64,000 nucleotides of DNA. Origin: Actinomadura sp. WMMA1423. GTDB taxonomy: Bacteria > Actinomycetota > Actinomycetes > Streptosporangiales > Streptosporangiaceae. The notes under the pieces were generated by a model. It searched no databases. It was not told the DNA's origin and saw only the letters and a list, made by a program, of their open reading frames with translations. Made by a program: the position numbers and the translations under genes. Of this stretch, positions 9,047 to 19,520 are shown in pieces (the first letter of the stretch is position 1; each line of letters begins with the position of its first letter). The stretch is taken from NCBI RefSeq assembly GCF_006547145.1, contig NZ_CP041244.1:930001-994000 (forward strand). The letters are read 5' to 3'.

Positions 9047-10093
9047 ATGGAGGATCCGCTGTCCAGGCGAGCACTCATCACCGGCATCACCGGACAGGAC
9101 GGCTCGTATCTGGCCGAGCATCTGCTTGAGCTGGGATACGAGGTCTGGGGCCTGGTGCGGGGGCAGGCGAACCCCCATGTGTCACGGCTGCGCAAGCACA
9201 TCGGCGACGTGCAGATCACCACCGGGGACCTGCTGGATCAGGGCAGCCTGATCTCGGCGGTGGAGCGGGTGCAGCCCGACGAGGTCTACAACCTGGGCGC
9301 GATCTCCTACGTGCCGATGTCGTGGCAGCAGGCCGAACTGACCGCCGAGGTCACCGGGATGGGCGTGCTGCGCATGCTGGAGGCGATCCGCGTGGTGTCG
9401 GGGATCAGCACGTCCCGCACGCCCGGCGGCGAGCAGATCCGCTTCTACCAGGCGTCGTCCTCGGAGATGTTCGGCATGGTCCGGGAGACGCCGCAGAACG
9501 AGAAGACCCCGTTCCACCCGCGCAGCCCGTACGGCGTGGCGAAGAGCTACGGGCACTACATCACGCAGAACTACCGCGAGTCCTACGGGATGTTCGCGGT
9601 GAGCGGGATCCTTTTCAACCACGAGTCGCCCCGCCGGGGCGCCGAGTTCGTGACGCGGAAGGTGTCGCTGGGCGCCGCCCGCATCAAGCTGGGGCTCGCC
9701 ACCGAGCTGCGCCTCGGCAACCTCGACGCCCGGCGCGACTGGGGCTACGCGGGCGACTACGCCCGCGCGATGCGCATGATGCTGGCCCAGGACTCCCCCG
9801 AGGACTACGTCATCGGGACGGGCCAGACCCAGTCGGTGCGGGAGCTGGTGGAGTTCGCGTTCCGCACCGCGGGCCTGGACTGGGAGGACCACGTCGTCCT
9901 GGACGCCAGGTACACGCGTCCCGCCGAGGTCGACCTGCTGTGCGCCGACCCGAAGAAGGCCCGCGAGCAGCTCGGCTGGGAGCCCGAGGTGACCTTCGAG
10001 GGGCTGGTGACCATGATGGTCCAGTCCGACCTGCGGCTGCTGTCGCGGTCCGCGCGCCCCGAGGACGAGCCCTTCAGCCCCGATCATTGGTGA
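9047..10093 (+). CDS. gmd: GDP-mannose 4,6-dehydratase
   Basis: 348 residues, extended short-chain dehydrogenase. It converts GDP-D-mannose to GDP-4-keto-6-deoxymannose, the precursor of fucose, rhamnose or perosamine units. Seen: the NADP-binding GITGQDG (13-19), SSS-E at 137-140 and Y162-GVA-K166 of the catalytic triad, and DARRDWGYAGDY, typical of GMD. No Shine-Dalgarno precedes the ATG; GGAGG lies inside the first codons. Translation may therefore be leaderless, or start slightly later. No other deoxysugar gene is adjacent, so the product may feed glycolipid or cell-surface polymers elsewhere. Confidence 0.93.
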   Translation: MEDPLSRRALITGITGQDGSYLAEHLLELGYEVWGLVRGQANPHVSRLRKHIGDVQITTGDLLDQGSLISAVERVQPDEVYNLGAISYVPMSWQQAELTAEVTGMGVLRMLEAIRVVSGISTSRTPGGEQIRFYQASSSEMFGMVRETPQNEKTPFHPRSPYGVAKSYGHYITQNYRESYGMFAVSGILFNHESPRRGAEFVTRKVSLGAARIKLGLATELRLGNLDARRDWGYAGDYARAMRMMLAQDSPEDYVIGTGQTQSVRELVEFAFRTAGLDWEDHVVLDARYTRPAEVDLLCADPKKAREQLGWEPEVTFEGLVTMMVQSDLRLLSRSARPEDEPFSPDHW

Positions 10094-10125
10094 TCCGGTT
10101 ACCGCGGCCGTGGCACGATTCAGGT

Positions 10126-10389
10126 ATGGCCACATGTGAGCACGTGCAGTCCCTCCCGGCGGAGGACCCGGCGCCGAACACCCCGCAGGGATGCGAGGAC
10201 TGCCTCCGGGAGGGCACCCGCTGGGTCCACCTGCGGCTCTGCCTGGGCTGCGGGCATGTCGGGTGCTGCGACTCCTCGCCCAGGCGGCACGCCACCGCGC
10301 ACTTCGAGAAGGAGGGGCACCCCATCGTCCGGTCGTTCGAGCCGGGCGAGGACTGGCGGTGGTGCTTCGTCGACGAACTGATCGTCTGA
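10126..10389 (+). CDS. UBP-type zinc-finger protein
   Basis: 87 residues, too short to stand out in an ORF scan. It is a complete ZnF-UBP fold: CEH near the N-terminus, C-x2-C (CEDC), C-x2-C (CLGC), GHVGCC, then H-T/A-x-H (RRHATAHFEKEGHPI) and a Trp-rich end (DWRWCF). In eukaryotes this domain binds ubiquitin C-termini; in actinobacteria its partner is unknown. The stop codon overlaps the start of the following MFS transporter (TGATG), so the two are translationally coupled. The finger may therefore serve the transporter. Confidence 0.88.
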   Translation: MATCEHVQSLPAEDPAPNTPQGCEDCLREGTRWVHLRLCLGCGHVGCCDSSPRRHATAHFEKEGHPIVRSFEPGEDWRWCFVDELIV

Positions 10390-11954
10390 TGCCGGACGTC
10401 CGGCTGGGGACGGGTCTCGGACGCTGGATCCTGCTGGCGACGGTGCTCGGGTCGAGCGTGGCGATGCTCGACGCCACCGTCGTCAACGTGGCGCTGCCGA
10501 GACTGGCCGACGACCTGCACGCCGACATGGCCGGCCTGCAGTGGACGGTCAACGCCTACACGCTGACGCTCGCGGGGTTCATCCTGCTCGGCGGCTCCCT
10601 CGGGGACCGGTTCGGGCGCCGCCGGGTCTTCCTGGTCGGCGTGGTGTGGTTCGCGGTCGCCTCGGTGATGTGCGGCGCGGCCCCGGACATCGGGACGCTG
10701 ATCGTGGCGCGGGCGCTGCAGGGCGTGGGCGGGGCGCTGCTCACCCCCGGCTCGCTGGCGATCATCCAGGCGTCGTTCACGGCCGACGACCGCCCCCGCG
10801 CGGTCGGCGCCTGGTCGGGCCTCGCGGGCGTCGCGGGCGCGGTCGGCCCGTTCGTGGGCGGCTGGCTGGTGGAGGCGGCGGGATGGCGGTGGGTGTTCCT
10901 GCTGAACGTGCCCCTCGCCGCCGTCGTGGTGCTGGTCGCGGTCAGGCACGTCCCGGAGAGCGTCGACCCGCAGGCCCGCGGGCGCTTCGACGTGCTCGGC
11001 GCGGTACTGGCGGCGCTGGCCCTGGCGGGCACGACGTACGCGCTGACCGAGGCGCCGGGCGGGGGCGCGGCCCCGCCGGTCATCGCCACCGCCGCGATCG
11101 CGGGGCTCGGCGCGGCGGTCGCGTTCGTGCTGGTCGAGCGGCTGCGCGGCGGGCGGCACCTGCCGTCCGGGCGGGCGCGCCGGGAGGCGCCCCAGCCGAT
11201 GCTCCCGCTGGAGGTGTTCGCCTCGCGGCAGTTCTCGGCCGTCAACGTCGTCACGTTCATCATGTACGGCGGGATGGGCGTGCTGTTCTTCCTGTTCGTG
11301 CTGAACCTCCAGGTCGTCGGCGGGTTCTCGCCCATCGCCGCCGGGACGGCGCTGCTGCCGGTCACGGTGCTGATGCTGCTGCTGTCGGCGCGCGCGGGCG
11401 CCCTCGCGCAGAAGATCGGCCCGCGGCTGCCGATGACGGCGGGCCTGGTGGTGGCGGCCTTCGGGATGCTCCTGGTGAGCCGGATCGGGGCGGGCACCTC
11501 CTACGTCCGGGACGTCCTGCCGGCCGTGGTGGTGTTCGGGCTGGGCCTCGCGGCGGTGGTCGCGCCGCTCACCGCCACCGTCCTCGCCACCGCCGACGTC
11601 CGCCACGCGGGCGTGGCCAGCGGCGTCAACAACGCGGTGGCGCGGGCCGCCGGGCTGCTCGCGGTGGCGGCGATCCCGCCGCTGGCGGGGCTGACGGGCG
11701 ACGCCTACACCGACCCCGTCGCCTTCTCGCACGGGTTCCGGATCGCGATGGTCGCGTGCGCCGCGCTCCTGGCGGCCGGGGCCGTGCTGTGCTTCCTCAC
11801 GGTCGGCAGCGACGCGCTGCAGACGCCGTCGGGCGAATCGGTCGTGCCGGAATGCCGGAGGCAGTGCGGGGTCGGCGCCCCGCAGCTGCAGCCCGAACCG
11901 GAGACCGTCCCGGCCGACCACGCCGGCGGGACCGCGCCGGGCCCCCGGGCCTGA
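10389..11954 (+). CDS. MFS drug exporter, DHA2 (14-TM) family
   Basis: 521 residues. The start ATG overlaps the stop of the UBP-finger gene. Seen: motif D1-like LDATVVNVALPRLADDL in helix 1, motif A GDRFGRRR after helix 2, motif C-like GVAGAVGPFVGGWL in helix 5, and enough hydrophobic segments for 14 helices. The family uses the proton gradient to export drugs or small metabolites. The last 50 or so residues are a hydrophilic, Pro/Glu-rich tail with two Cys. Substrate unknown; a LysR gene follows 80 bases on and could regulate it. Confidence 0.92.
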   Translation: MPDVRLGTGLGRWILLATVLGSSVAMLDATVVNVALPRLADDLHADMAGLQWTVNAYTLTLAGFILLGGSLGDRFGRRRVFLVGVVWFAVASVMCGAAPDIGTLIVARALQGVGGALLTPGSLAIIQASFTADDRPRAVGAWSGLAGVAGAVGPFVGGWLVEAAGWRWVFLLNVPLAAVVVLVAVRHVPESVDPQARGRFDVLGAVLAALALAGTTYALTEAPGGGAAPPVIATAAIAGLGAAVAFVLVERLRGGRHLPSGRARREAPQPMLPLEVFASRQFSAVNVVTFIMYGGMGVLFFLFVLNLQVVGGFSPIAAGTALLPVTVLMLLLSARAGALAQKIGPRLPMTAGLVVAAFGMLLVSRIGAGTSYVRDVLPAVVVFGLGLAAVVAPLTATVLATADVRHAGVASGVNNAVARAAGLLAVAAIPPLAGLTGDAYTDPVAFSHGFRIAMVACAALLAAGAVLCFLTVGSDALQTPSGESVVPECRRQCGVGAPQLQPEPETVPADHAGGTAPGPRA

Positions 11955-12035
11955 CCCCCGCGCCGGTCCGCTGATTCCCGGTCCGAATCCGGCTATGTCC
12001 AGGACCGGAGCGGTTCGTTGGCATACGGTCGGTCC

Positions 12036-12914
12036 ATGAACCTGCGGCAGCTGCGCTATGTCGTGGCGACCGCCGACCACGGCACGATGACGTCGGCGGC
12101 CCAAGCCCTCTACGTGGCCCAGCCCGCGCTGTCGCGGGCCGTCCGCGAGCTGGAGCGCGAGCTCGGCCTGGAGCTGTTCGCGAGGTCCGGCCGGGGCGTC
12201 GTGCTCACCCCCGCCGGGGAGCAGGTCGTCCGCCAGGCCAGGGTCGCGCTGGACGCCGTCGACGCCATCGAGGGGCTGGCGGTCAACCGGGCCGACGGGC
12301 GCGGCGCGGAGCTGCGCATCGCGGTCACCGCGTCGCTCGAGCCGGAGCTGACCGGTGGCCTGATCCCCCGCTTCGCGCGCAGGCAGCCGGCCGTGCGCGT
12401 CCGGGTGGTCCGCTGCGGGGACCGCGACCAGATCGCGGCGGCCCTGCGGGCGGGCCGCGCCGACCTGGCGCTGACCGACCTGCCCGTCCCCGGCGACATG
12501 ACCGCCCACCCGTTCGAGCAGCGCGAGGTGGTGCTGATCTCCCCGCAGGCGCTGAAGGTCCGCGAGCCCGTGCCGCCCGCCGCGCTGGACGGCATGCGGC
12601 TCGTCCTGCCCGCCCGCGGCAGCGCCCGCCGCGCCGAGATCGACACGATGCTGCGGCGGATCGGCGCGCGGCCGGTCGCCGCGGTGGAGTCCGACGAGCG
12701 CGGCGCCTGGCTCGGCTGGGTCCGCGCCGGCCGGGGCTCCTTACTCTGGTACCGCAACCAGATCGACGACACCGACGGGGTGACGGTCCGCTCGTTCATG
12801 CCGCCGCTCACCCGCATGATCGGGCTCGTGCACGCGCACCGCAGGCTCCCTCCCGCCGCACGCGACTTCCTGACCTTCGCCAAGGAGACGCCCCGCGACC
12901 ACCCCGCTCGCTGA
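12036..12914 (+). CDS. LysR-family transcriptional regulator
   Basis: 292 residues. The start is MNLRQLRYVVATADHGT at 12036; a longer in-frame reading from a TTG at 12018 lacks family support. The helix-turn-helix is TSAAQALYVAQPALSRAVRE (about residues 18-37), followed by a substrate-binding-like effector domain. It lies in the same direction as the MFS exporter upstream and the antiporter downstream, so it may be the local regulator of either. No inverted-repeat operator was recognised. Confidence 0.9.
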   Translation: MNLRQLRYVVATADHGTMTSAAQALYVAQPALSRAVRELERELGLELFARSGRGVVLTPAGEQVVRQARVALDAVDAIEGLAVNRADGRGAELRIAVTASLEPELTGGLIPRFARRQPAVRVRVVRCGDRDQIAAALRAGRADLALTDLPVPGDMTAHPFEQREVVLISPQALKVREPVPPAALDGMRLVLPARGSARRAEIDTMLRRIGARPVAAVESDERGAWLGWVRAGRGSLLWYRNQIDDTDGVTVRSFMPPLTRMIGLVHAHRRLPPAARDFLTFAKETPRDHPAR

Positions 12915-12976
12915 CCCGGCTCCCGCCCCGCCCGCCGGGGCCTTCCGCCCCGCGCCGACCGGGGCCTGGTCATGCC

Positions 12977-14584
12977 ATGATTCGGCGGGTGGATACCACG
13001 CACGCGCTCTGGCTGCTGGCCGTACCGGTCAGCGCACTGATGGTGGCCGCGGCGGCCCGGCGGATCGGGCTGTCGGCCCCGCTGGTCCTGGTGATCGCGG
13101 GCCTCGGCCTCTCCTTCGTCCCGGGCGTTCCGGAGTTCGAACTGGACCCGGAGTTCGTTCTGTTCGTGTTCCTGCCGCCGCTGCTGTTCTCCGCGGCCTG
13201 GAACAGCTCGTTCACGAACCTGCGCGAGAACGTCTGGTCGATCGGCCTGCTCTCGGTGGGGCTGGTGCTCTTCACGACGTTCGCCGTGGGATACGCGGCG
13301 TCCCTGCTCGTCCCCGACCTGCCGCTGGCGGCGGCGTTCGTGCTCGGCGCGATCGTGGCGCCGCCGGACGCGGTCGCGGCGGTGAGCATCGCCCAGCGCC
13401 TCGGCCTGCCCCGGCGGACGGTGACCGTCCTGGTGGGCGAGAGCCTGTTCAACGACGCGACGGCGCTCACCGCATTCAGGGTGGCGCTGATCGCCGCGAT
13501 GGGAGCCGGGTTCACGCTCGCGGAGGGCGTCGGGCGGTTCCTGTTCGCCGCCGTCGTGGGCGCGGCGGTCGGGCTGCTGCTCGGGCCGCCGCTGCACTGG
13601 CTGCGGACCCGGCTGAACGACCCGCTGGTCGAGAACGGCGTCGCGCTGGTGGCCCCGTTCGCCGCCTACCTCATCGCCGAGAGCGTGCACGCCTCCGGGG
13701 TGATCGCCGTGGTGGTCAGCGGGCTGTACCTCGGCAACCGCGAGACCCAGTCCACGGCGGTGACCCGGCTGATCGGGCACTCCTTCTGGAAGGTCCTGGT
13801 CTTCGTCCTCGAATCCGTGGTCTTCCTGCTCATCGGCCTCCAGCTCCCCCCGGTCGTCAACGCGCTGTCGGGGCGGAGCTGGCAGGAGCTGACCTGGTGG
13901 GCGGTCGCGGTGTTCGCCGTCACGGTCGCGGCCCGGTTCGCCTGGGTGTTCCCCGCCTCGCAGATCCCGCGGCTGCTGTCGCGGCGGGAGCGCGAGCTGC
14001 CGAACGTGGGCTGGCGCGGCCTCGTGGTGATCTCGTGGGCGGGCATGAGAGGGGTGGTCTCGCTCGCCGCCGCCTTCGCGGTCCCGTTCATGATCTCGGG
14101 CGGCGGCCCGTTCCCGGGACGCGACCTGATCCTGTTCCTGACGTTCACGACCGTCCTCGGGACGCTGCTGGTGCAGGGCCTGACGTTCCCCGCGCTGATC
14201 CGCCTGCTCCGAATCGGCGGGGACCGGGAGCGCTACGCCGACACCGTCGCCCTGGCGGGCGCGCAGCAGGCGGCCGCGCAGGCCTCGCTGGAGCGCCTGG
14301 AGGAGCTGAACGCCGCGGAGCGGCTCGACCCCTCGGTGGTGGAGCGGCTCCGCCGGCTCGCCGAGCACCGGCAGCTGCGCGCCTGGGAGCGGCTCGGGGG
14401 CGGGACGGGCCCGGAGGGCGAGGAGGTGCCGACGGCGACGTACCGGCGCCTGCGGCGGGAGATGCTGATGGCCGAGCGCCAGGTCTTCGTACGGATGCGG
14501 GACGAGCGCCGCATCGACGACGAGGTCCTGACCAGCGTCATGTGGGAACTCGACCTGGAGGAGGTCGCGCTCAGCCGCGACTAG
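12977..14584 (+). CDS. Na+/H+ antiporter, CPA1 (NhaP/NHE-like) family
   Basis: 535 residues with about 12 membrane helices up to residue 410, then a cytosolic helical tail of about 120 residues. The ion-site motif reads GESLFNDATAL, matching the CPA1 consensus GESL-ND; the preceding APPDAVAAVS helix holds the other acidic residue. WAGMRGVVSLAAA is the conserved late helix. It probably exchanges cytoplasmic Na+ or K+ for protons, for pH and salt balance. The ATG at 12977 lacks a strong ribosome site. Confidence 0.92.
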   Translation: MIRRVDTTHALWLLAVPVSALMVAAAARRIGLSAPLVLVIAGLGLSFVPGVPEFELDPEFVLFVFLPPLLFSAAWNSSFTNLRENVWSIGLLSVGLVLFTTFAVGYAASLLVPDLPLAAAFVLGAIVAPPDAVAAVSIAQRLGLPRRTVTVLVGESLFNDATALTAFRVALIAAMGAGFTLAEGVGRFLFAAVVGAAVGLLLGPPLHWLRTRLNDPLVENGVALVAPFAAYLIAESVHASGVIAVVVSGLYLGNRETQSTAVTRLIGHSFWKVLVFVLESVVFLLIGLQLPPVVNALSGRSWQELTWWAVAVFAVTVAARFAWVFPASQIPRLLSRRERELPNVGWRGLVVISWAGMRGVVSLAAAFAVPFMISGGGPFPGRDLILFLTFTTVLGTLLVQGLTFPALIRLLRIGGDRERYADTVALAGAQQAAAQASLERLEELNAAERLDPSVVERLRRLAEHRQLRAWERLGGGTGPEGEEVPTATYRRLRREMLMAERQVFVRMRDERRIDDEVLTSVMWELDLEEVALSRD

Positions 14585-14598
14585 CGGGGCGGGACGCT

Positions 14599-14629
14599 GC
14601 CTCGGCCACGGTCGCGCCGTGGCCGAGGC
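14599..14629. terminator. Bidirectional terminator between antiporter and Lrp gene
   Basis: Perfect 13-base arms (GCCTCGGCCACGG and complement) with a 5-base loop, centred between two convergent stops at 14584 and 14642. Confidence 0.8.
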
Positions 14630-14641
14630 GCCGGTACCCGG

Positions 14642-15574
14642 TCAGACCGCCCCGTTGAGGGGCTGCTCGGGCAGCTGGACGGCGTAGGACTCCTTCACCA
14701 CGTCGAGGTGGTGCCAGGACTCCCGCACCGTCACCCCCGACACCGACCGGATGGCGTCGAACACGGCCACCAGCTCGGCACGGGAGGCCGCCTCCACCTG
14801 CCCGACGATGTCGTAGCGGCCGAAGCCGGTCGCCAGGTAGCGAACGCCGTCCTGGGCGGCGACCGCCTCGGCGACCTTGCGCAGCCCGCCCGTCACCACC
14901 AGCCCGAACCCGCCGAGCTCGGCGGCGCCGAGCGCCAGCGGGTCGGCAAGGCCCGTCACCTGGATGACGCCCGTGCGCATGAGCCTGACCACCCGGGCCC
15001 GGGTGGCGGCCTGCGAAAGCCCGATCACGTGCGCGAGCCGGGTGTAGGGGGCGCGCCCGTCGCGCTGCAGCTCGTGCAGCAGCCGCCAGTCGATGTCGTC
15101 GAGGGTGACCTCGCCGAGCTCGCGCACCACCGCGTGCGTGTCGCGCACGGTGGCCACCGACCGGAACACCTCGGCCGCGCGCACGCCGGCGACGGACCTG
15201 ATGTGGTCCACCTCGGCGGCGAGCGCGGCGTCGTCGCGGGTGCGCACCTGCGCGACCAGGTCGTACGGGCCCGCCGTCAGCGCGGCGAAGCTGACCGCGG
15301 CGCGCTCGGCGACGCTCTCGGCCACCTCCCTGGCCGCCCCCTCCACGGTGACCGACACGTGCCCGATCGCCTCGGCGCCGACGACGGCGGCGTGCACGAT
15401 GCCGACGACGCGGACGACCTGCGTTTCGAGAAGGTGCTGCACCCGTGCCCGCACAGCCGTGCGGGAAAGCCCGACGCGATCGGCCAGCGCCTGGAACGTC
15501 GCCCGGCCATCCCGCTGGAGCTCGCGGACGAGCACGGCGTCGACCGCATCCAGCACGGCTCTCCTCCTCGACAT
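14642..15574 (-). CDS. Tandem-duplicated Lrp/AsnC regulator
   Basis: 310 residues, about twice the usual 150. Two complete Lrp units are visible: HTH 1 around residues 12-60 (LVRELQRDGRATFQALADRV) plus a RAM-like ligand domain, then HTH 2 around 160-210 (LLHELQRDGRAPYTRLAHVI) plus a second RAM domain (FGRYDIVGQVEAAS). The two halves retain clear similarity, so this is an internal gene duplication and fusion. Lrp proteins work as dimers or octamers, so one chain may act as a built-in dimer. Ligand and targets unknown; it faces a long non-coding region upstream. Confidence 0.92.
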   Translation of the reverse strand: MSRRRAVLDAVDAVLVRELQRDGRATFQALADRVGLSRTAVRARVQHLLETQVVRVVGIVHAAVVGAEAIGHVSVTVEGAAREVAESVAERAAVSFAALTAGPYDLVAQVRTRDDAALAAEVDHIRSVAGVRAAEVFRSVATVRDTHAVVRELGEVTLDDIDWRLLHELQRDGRAPYTRLAHVIGLSQAATRARVVRLMRTGVIQVTGLADPLALGAAELGGFGLVVTGGLRKVAEAVAAQDGVRYLATGFGRYDIVGQVEAASRAELVAVFDAIRSVSGVTVRESWHHLDVVKESYAVQLPEQPLNGAV

Positions 15575-17710
<2,136 letters not shown>

Positions 17711-17897
17711 AGGGCGCTCCCGGGCAGTGATCATCCGTCCGGCTCCCCGAACGGCGTCGGATTCACTATCCTGACCATCTGCAACAAAGGCCGCATCCGC
17801 TCGCATGCGATCGACTCTTACGCAACCTTTGCCCGGTTCGACGCGTCAATAATGTGAGCCGAGGCTTAATTCACCGTGGGTGGGAATCGGAGCGTAC

Positions 17898-19376
17898 ATG
17901 GGTCGGTCGCCGAGTGGGCGTGCCCGGAACAGGGACGATGAGGGTACCTCCGGCGGCGCCGGGGGCCTTCCCCGCGCGCTGGCGCTGACGCTCGCGTCCG
18001 CCCTGGTCTGGGGTGTCGCGCACTTCGTCACGGGACGCCGGGTCGCCGGCGGGCTCCTGCTCGCCCTGTACCTTGCCATCCTCGCCGCGCTGGCGGGCGC
18101 CGCCACGGTCTACCGCTCCGACCTGGTCCACTACGCCGTCCAGCCCGCGGTGCTGCAGCGGGCCTCCGCCACGATCGTCTCGCTCGGCGTGCTGTGGATC
18201 CTCGTCGTCGTCCGCTCCTACCTCCTGCTGCGCCCGGCGCGGCTCGCGGCGAGCGCCCGGACGCTCGGCGCCGGGGCCGTCGCGGTGATGTGCTTCGCCG
18301 TCGCGGTGCCGGTGGCGTGGTCGGCGCACAGCACCTACGTGTACCGCGACGCGCTGACCAGCATCTTCCGGACCGGCAGCGAGAACGGCAAGCCCGTCGA
18401 CACCGAGGACCCCTTCAACGGGCAGGCCCGCGTCAACATCCTGCTGCTCGGCGGGGACTCCGCCGCCGACCGCACCGGCGTGCGCACCGACAGCGTGACG
18501 CTGGCCAGCGTCGACACCAAGACGGGCGACACGGTGCTGCTGAGCCTGCCGCGCAACCTGGAGAAGTTCCCGATGCCGCCCGGCCCGGCCCGCGACCGGT
18601 TCCCCTACGGCTTCACCGGCGACGGCCCGCAGAACCCGGGTCTGCTGAACGAGGTCTACGAGTACGCCGAGAACCACCCCGACGTGGTGCCCGGCGTCGC
18701 CAAGAAGCGCCGCGGGCCCGAACTGCTGAAGGCCACCGTCGCCGGCGTCCTCGGCCTGCACGTCGACTACTACATCCTCGTCGACATGTTCGGCTTCGCC
18801 GACATCGTCGACGCCATGGGCGGCGTCAAGCTCAAGATCACCGAGCCGATCCCGTACGGGCTGCAGGGCGGCGTCCTTCAGCCCGGGTACCGGACGCTGA
18901 AGGGCAAGGAGGCCCTCTGGTACGGGCGGTCCCGCACCAACAGCAGCGACTACGTCCGGATGAGCCGGCAGAAGTGCCTCATGCGGGCGATCGCCGAGCA
19001 GGCCGACCCGCAGACGGTGCTCACCAGCTTCGACAAGCTCGCCGCGGCGGCCAAGCGGACGCTGTCGACCGACATCCCGCAGGAGCTGCTGCCCGCCCTG
19101 ATGAAGCTGTCGAACCGGGTCAAGAACGGCGCGGAGATCAGGAGCCTGCAGTTCGTCCCGCCGCTGATCTACACCGGGAACCCGGACTTCCACAAGATCC
19201 GCGCGCTGGCGGCCGACGCCGTCAGCAGCGCCCCGCGGCAGGTCGGCGCCAAGCCGAGCGGCTCGCCCACCGCCTCGCCCAGCGCGTCGCCGAGCGAGTC
19301 GCCGGGCGAACCGGACGGCGGCGAGTCGGCCAAGCCGAGTTCCAAGCCCGTGTCGCTGGAGAGCAGCTGCCCCTGA
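17898..19376 (+). CDS. LytR-CpsA-Psr family cell-wall polymer ligase
   Basis: 492 residues. LCP enzymes attach undecaprenyl-linked polymers to peptidoglycan on the outer face of the membrane. The ATG at 17898 has GGAG five bases ahead. Four hydrophobic segments precede the catalytic domain (about 27-44, 50-70, 89-111, 124-143), more than the single anchor usual for the family. The LCP domain (about 178-400) shows NILLLGGDS, RTDSVTLASVD and LSLPRNL. The tail is a Ser/Pro-rich stretch (SPTASPSASPSESP) ending in Cys-Pro. It is monocistronic as far as can be seen. Confidence 0.92.
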   Translation: MGRSPSGRARNRDDEGTSGGAGGLPRALALTLASALVWGVAHFVTGRRVAGGLLLALYLAILAALAGAATVYRSDLVHYAVQPAVLQRASATIVSLGVLWILVVVRSYLLLRPARLAASARTLGAGAVAVMCFAVAVPVAWSAHSTYVYRDALTSIFRTGSENGKPVDTEDPFNGQARVNILLLGGDSAADRTGVRTDSVTLASVDTKTGDTVLLSLPRNLEKFPMPPGPARDRFPYGFTGDGPQNPGLLNEVYEYAENHPDVVPGVAKKRRGPELLKATVAGVLGLHVDYYILVDMFGFADIVDAMGGVKLKITEPIPYGLQGGVLQPGYRTLKGKEALWYGRSRTNSSDYVRMSRQKCLMRAIAEQADPQTVLTSFDKLAAAAKRTLSTDIPQELLPALMKLSNRVKNGAEIRSLQFVPPLIYTGNPDFHKIRALAADAVSSAPRQVGAKPSGSPTASPSASPSESPGEPDGGESAKPSSKPVSLESSCP

Positions 19377-19520
19377 CCGGCCGGCCCGGTCCGCCGCCCG
19401 TGCCCGTCCCGGGGCCCGTGCCGGTCCGGCCGCGGCGGTCCTGCCCCGCGTGGTTTGTCCTTCCTGGTCCGGGGAGGGGGGATCATTGAGGAAGGACCCC
19501 TACTTCGAAGGGCTGGTGCG

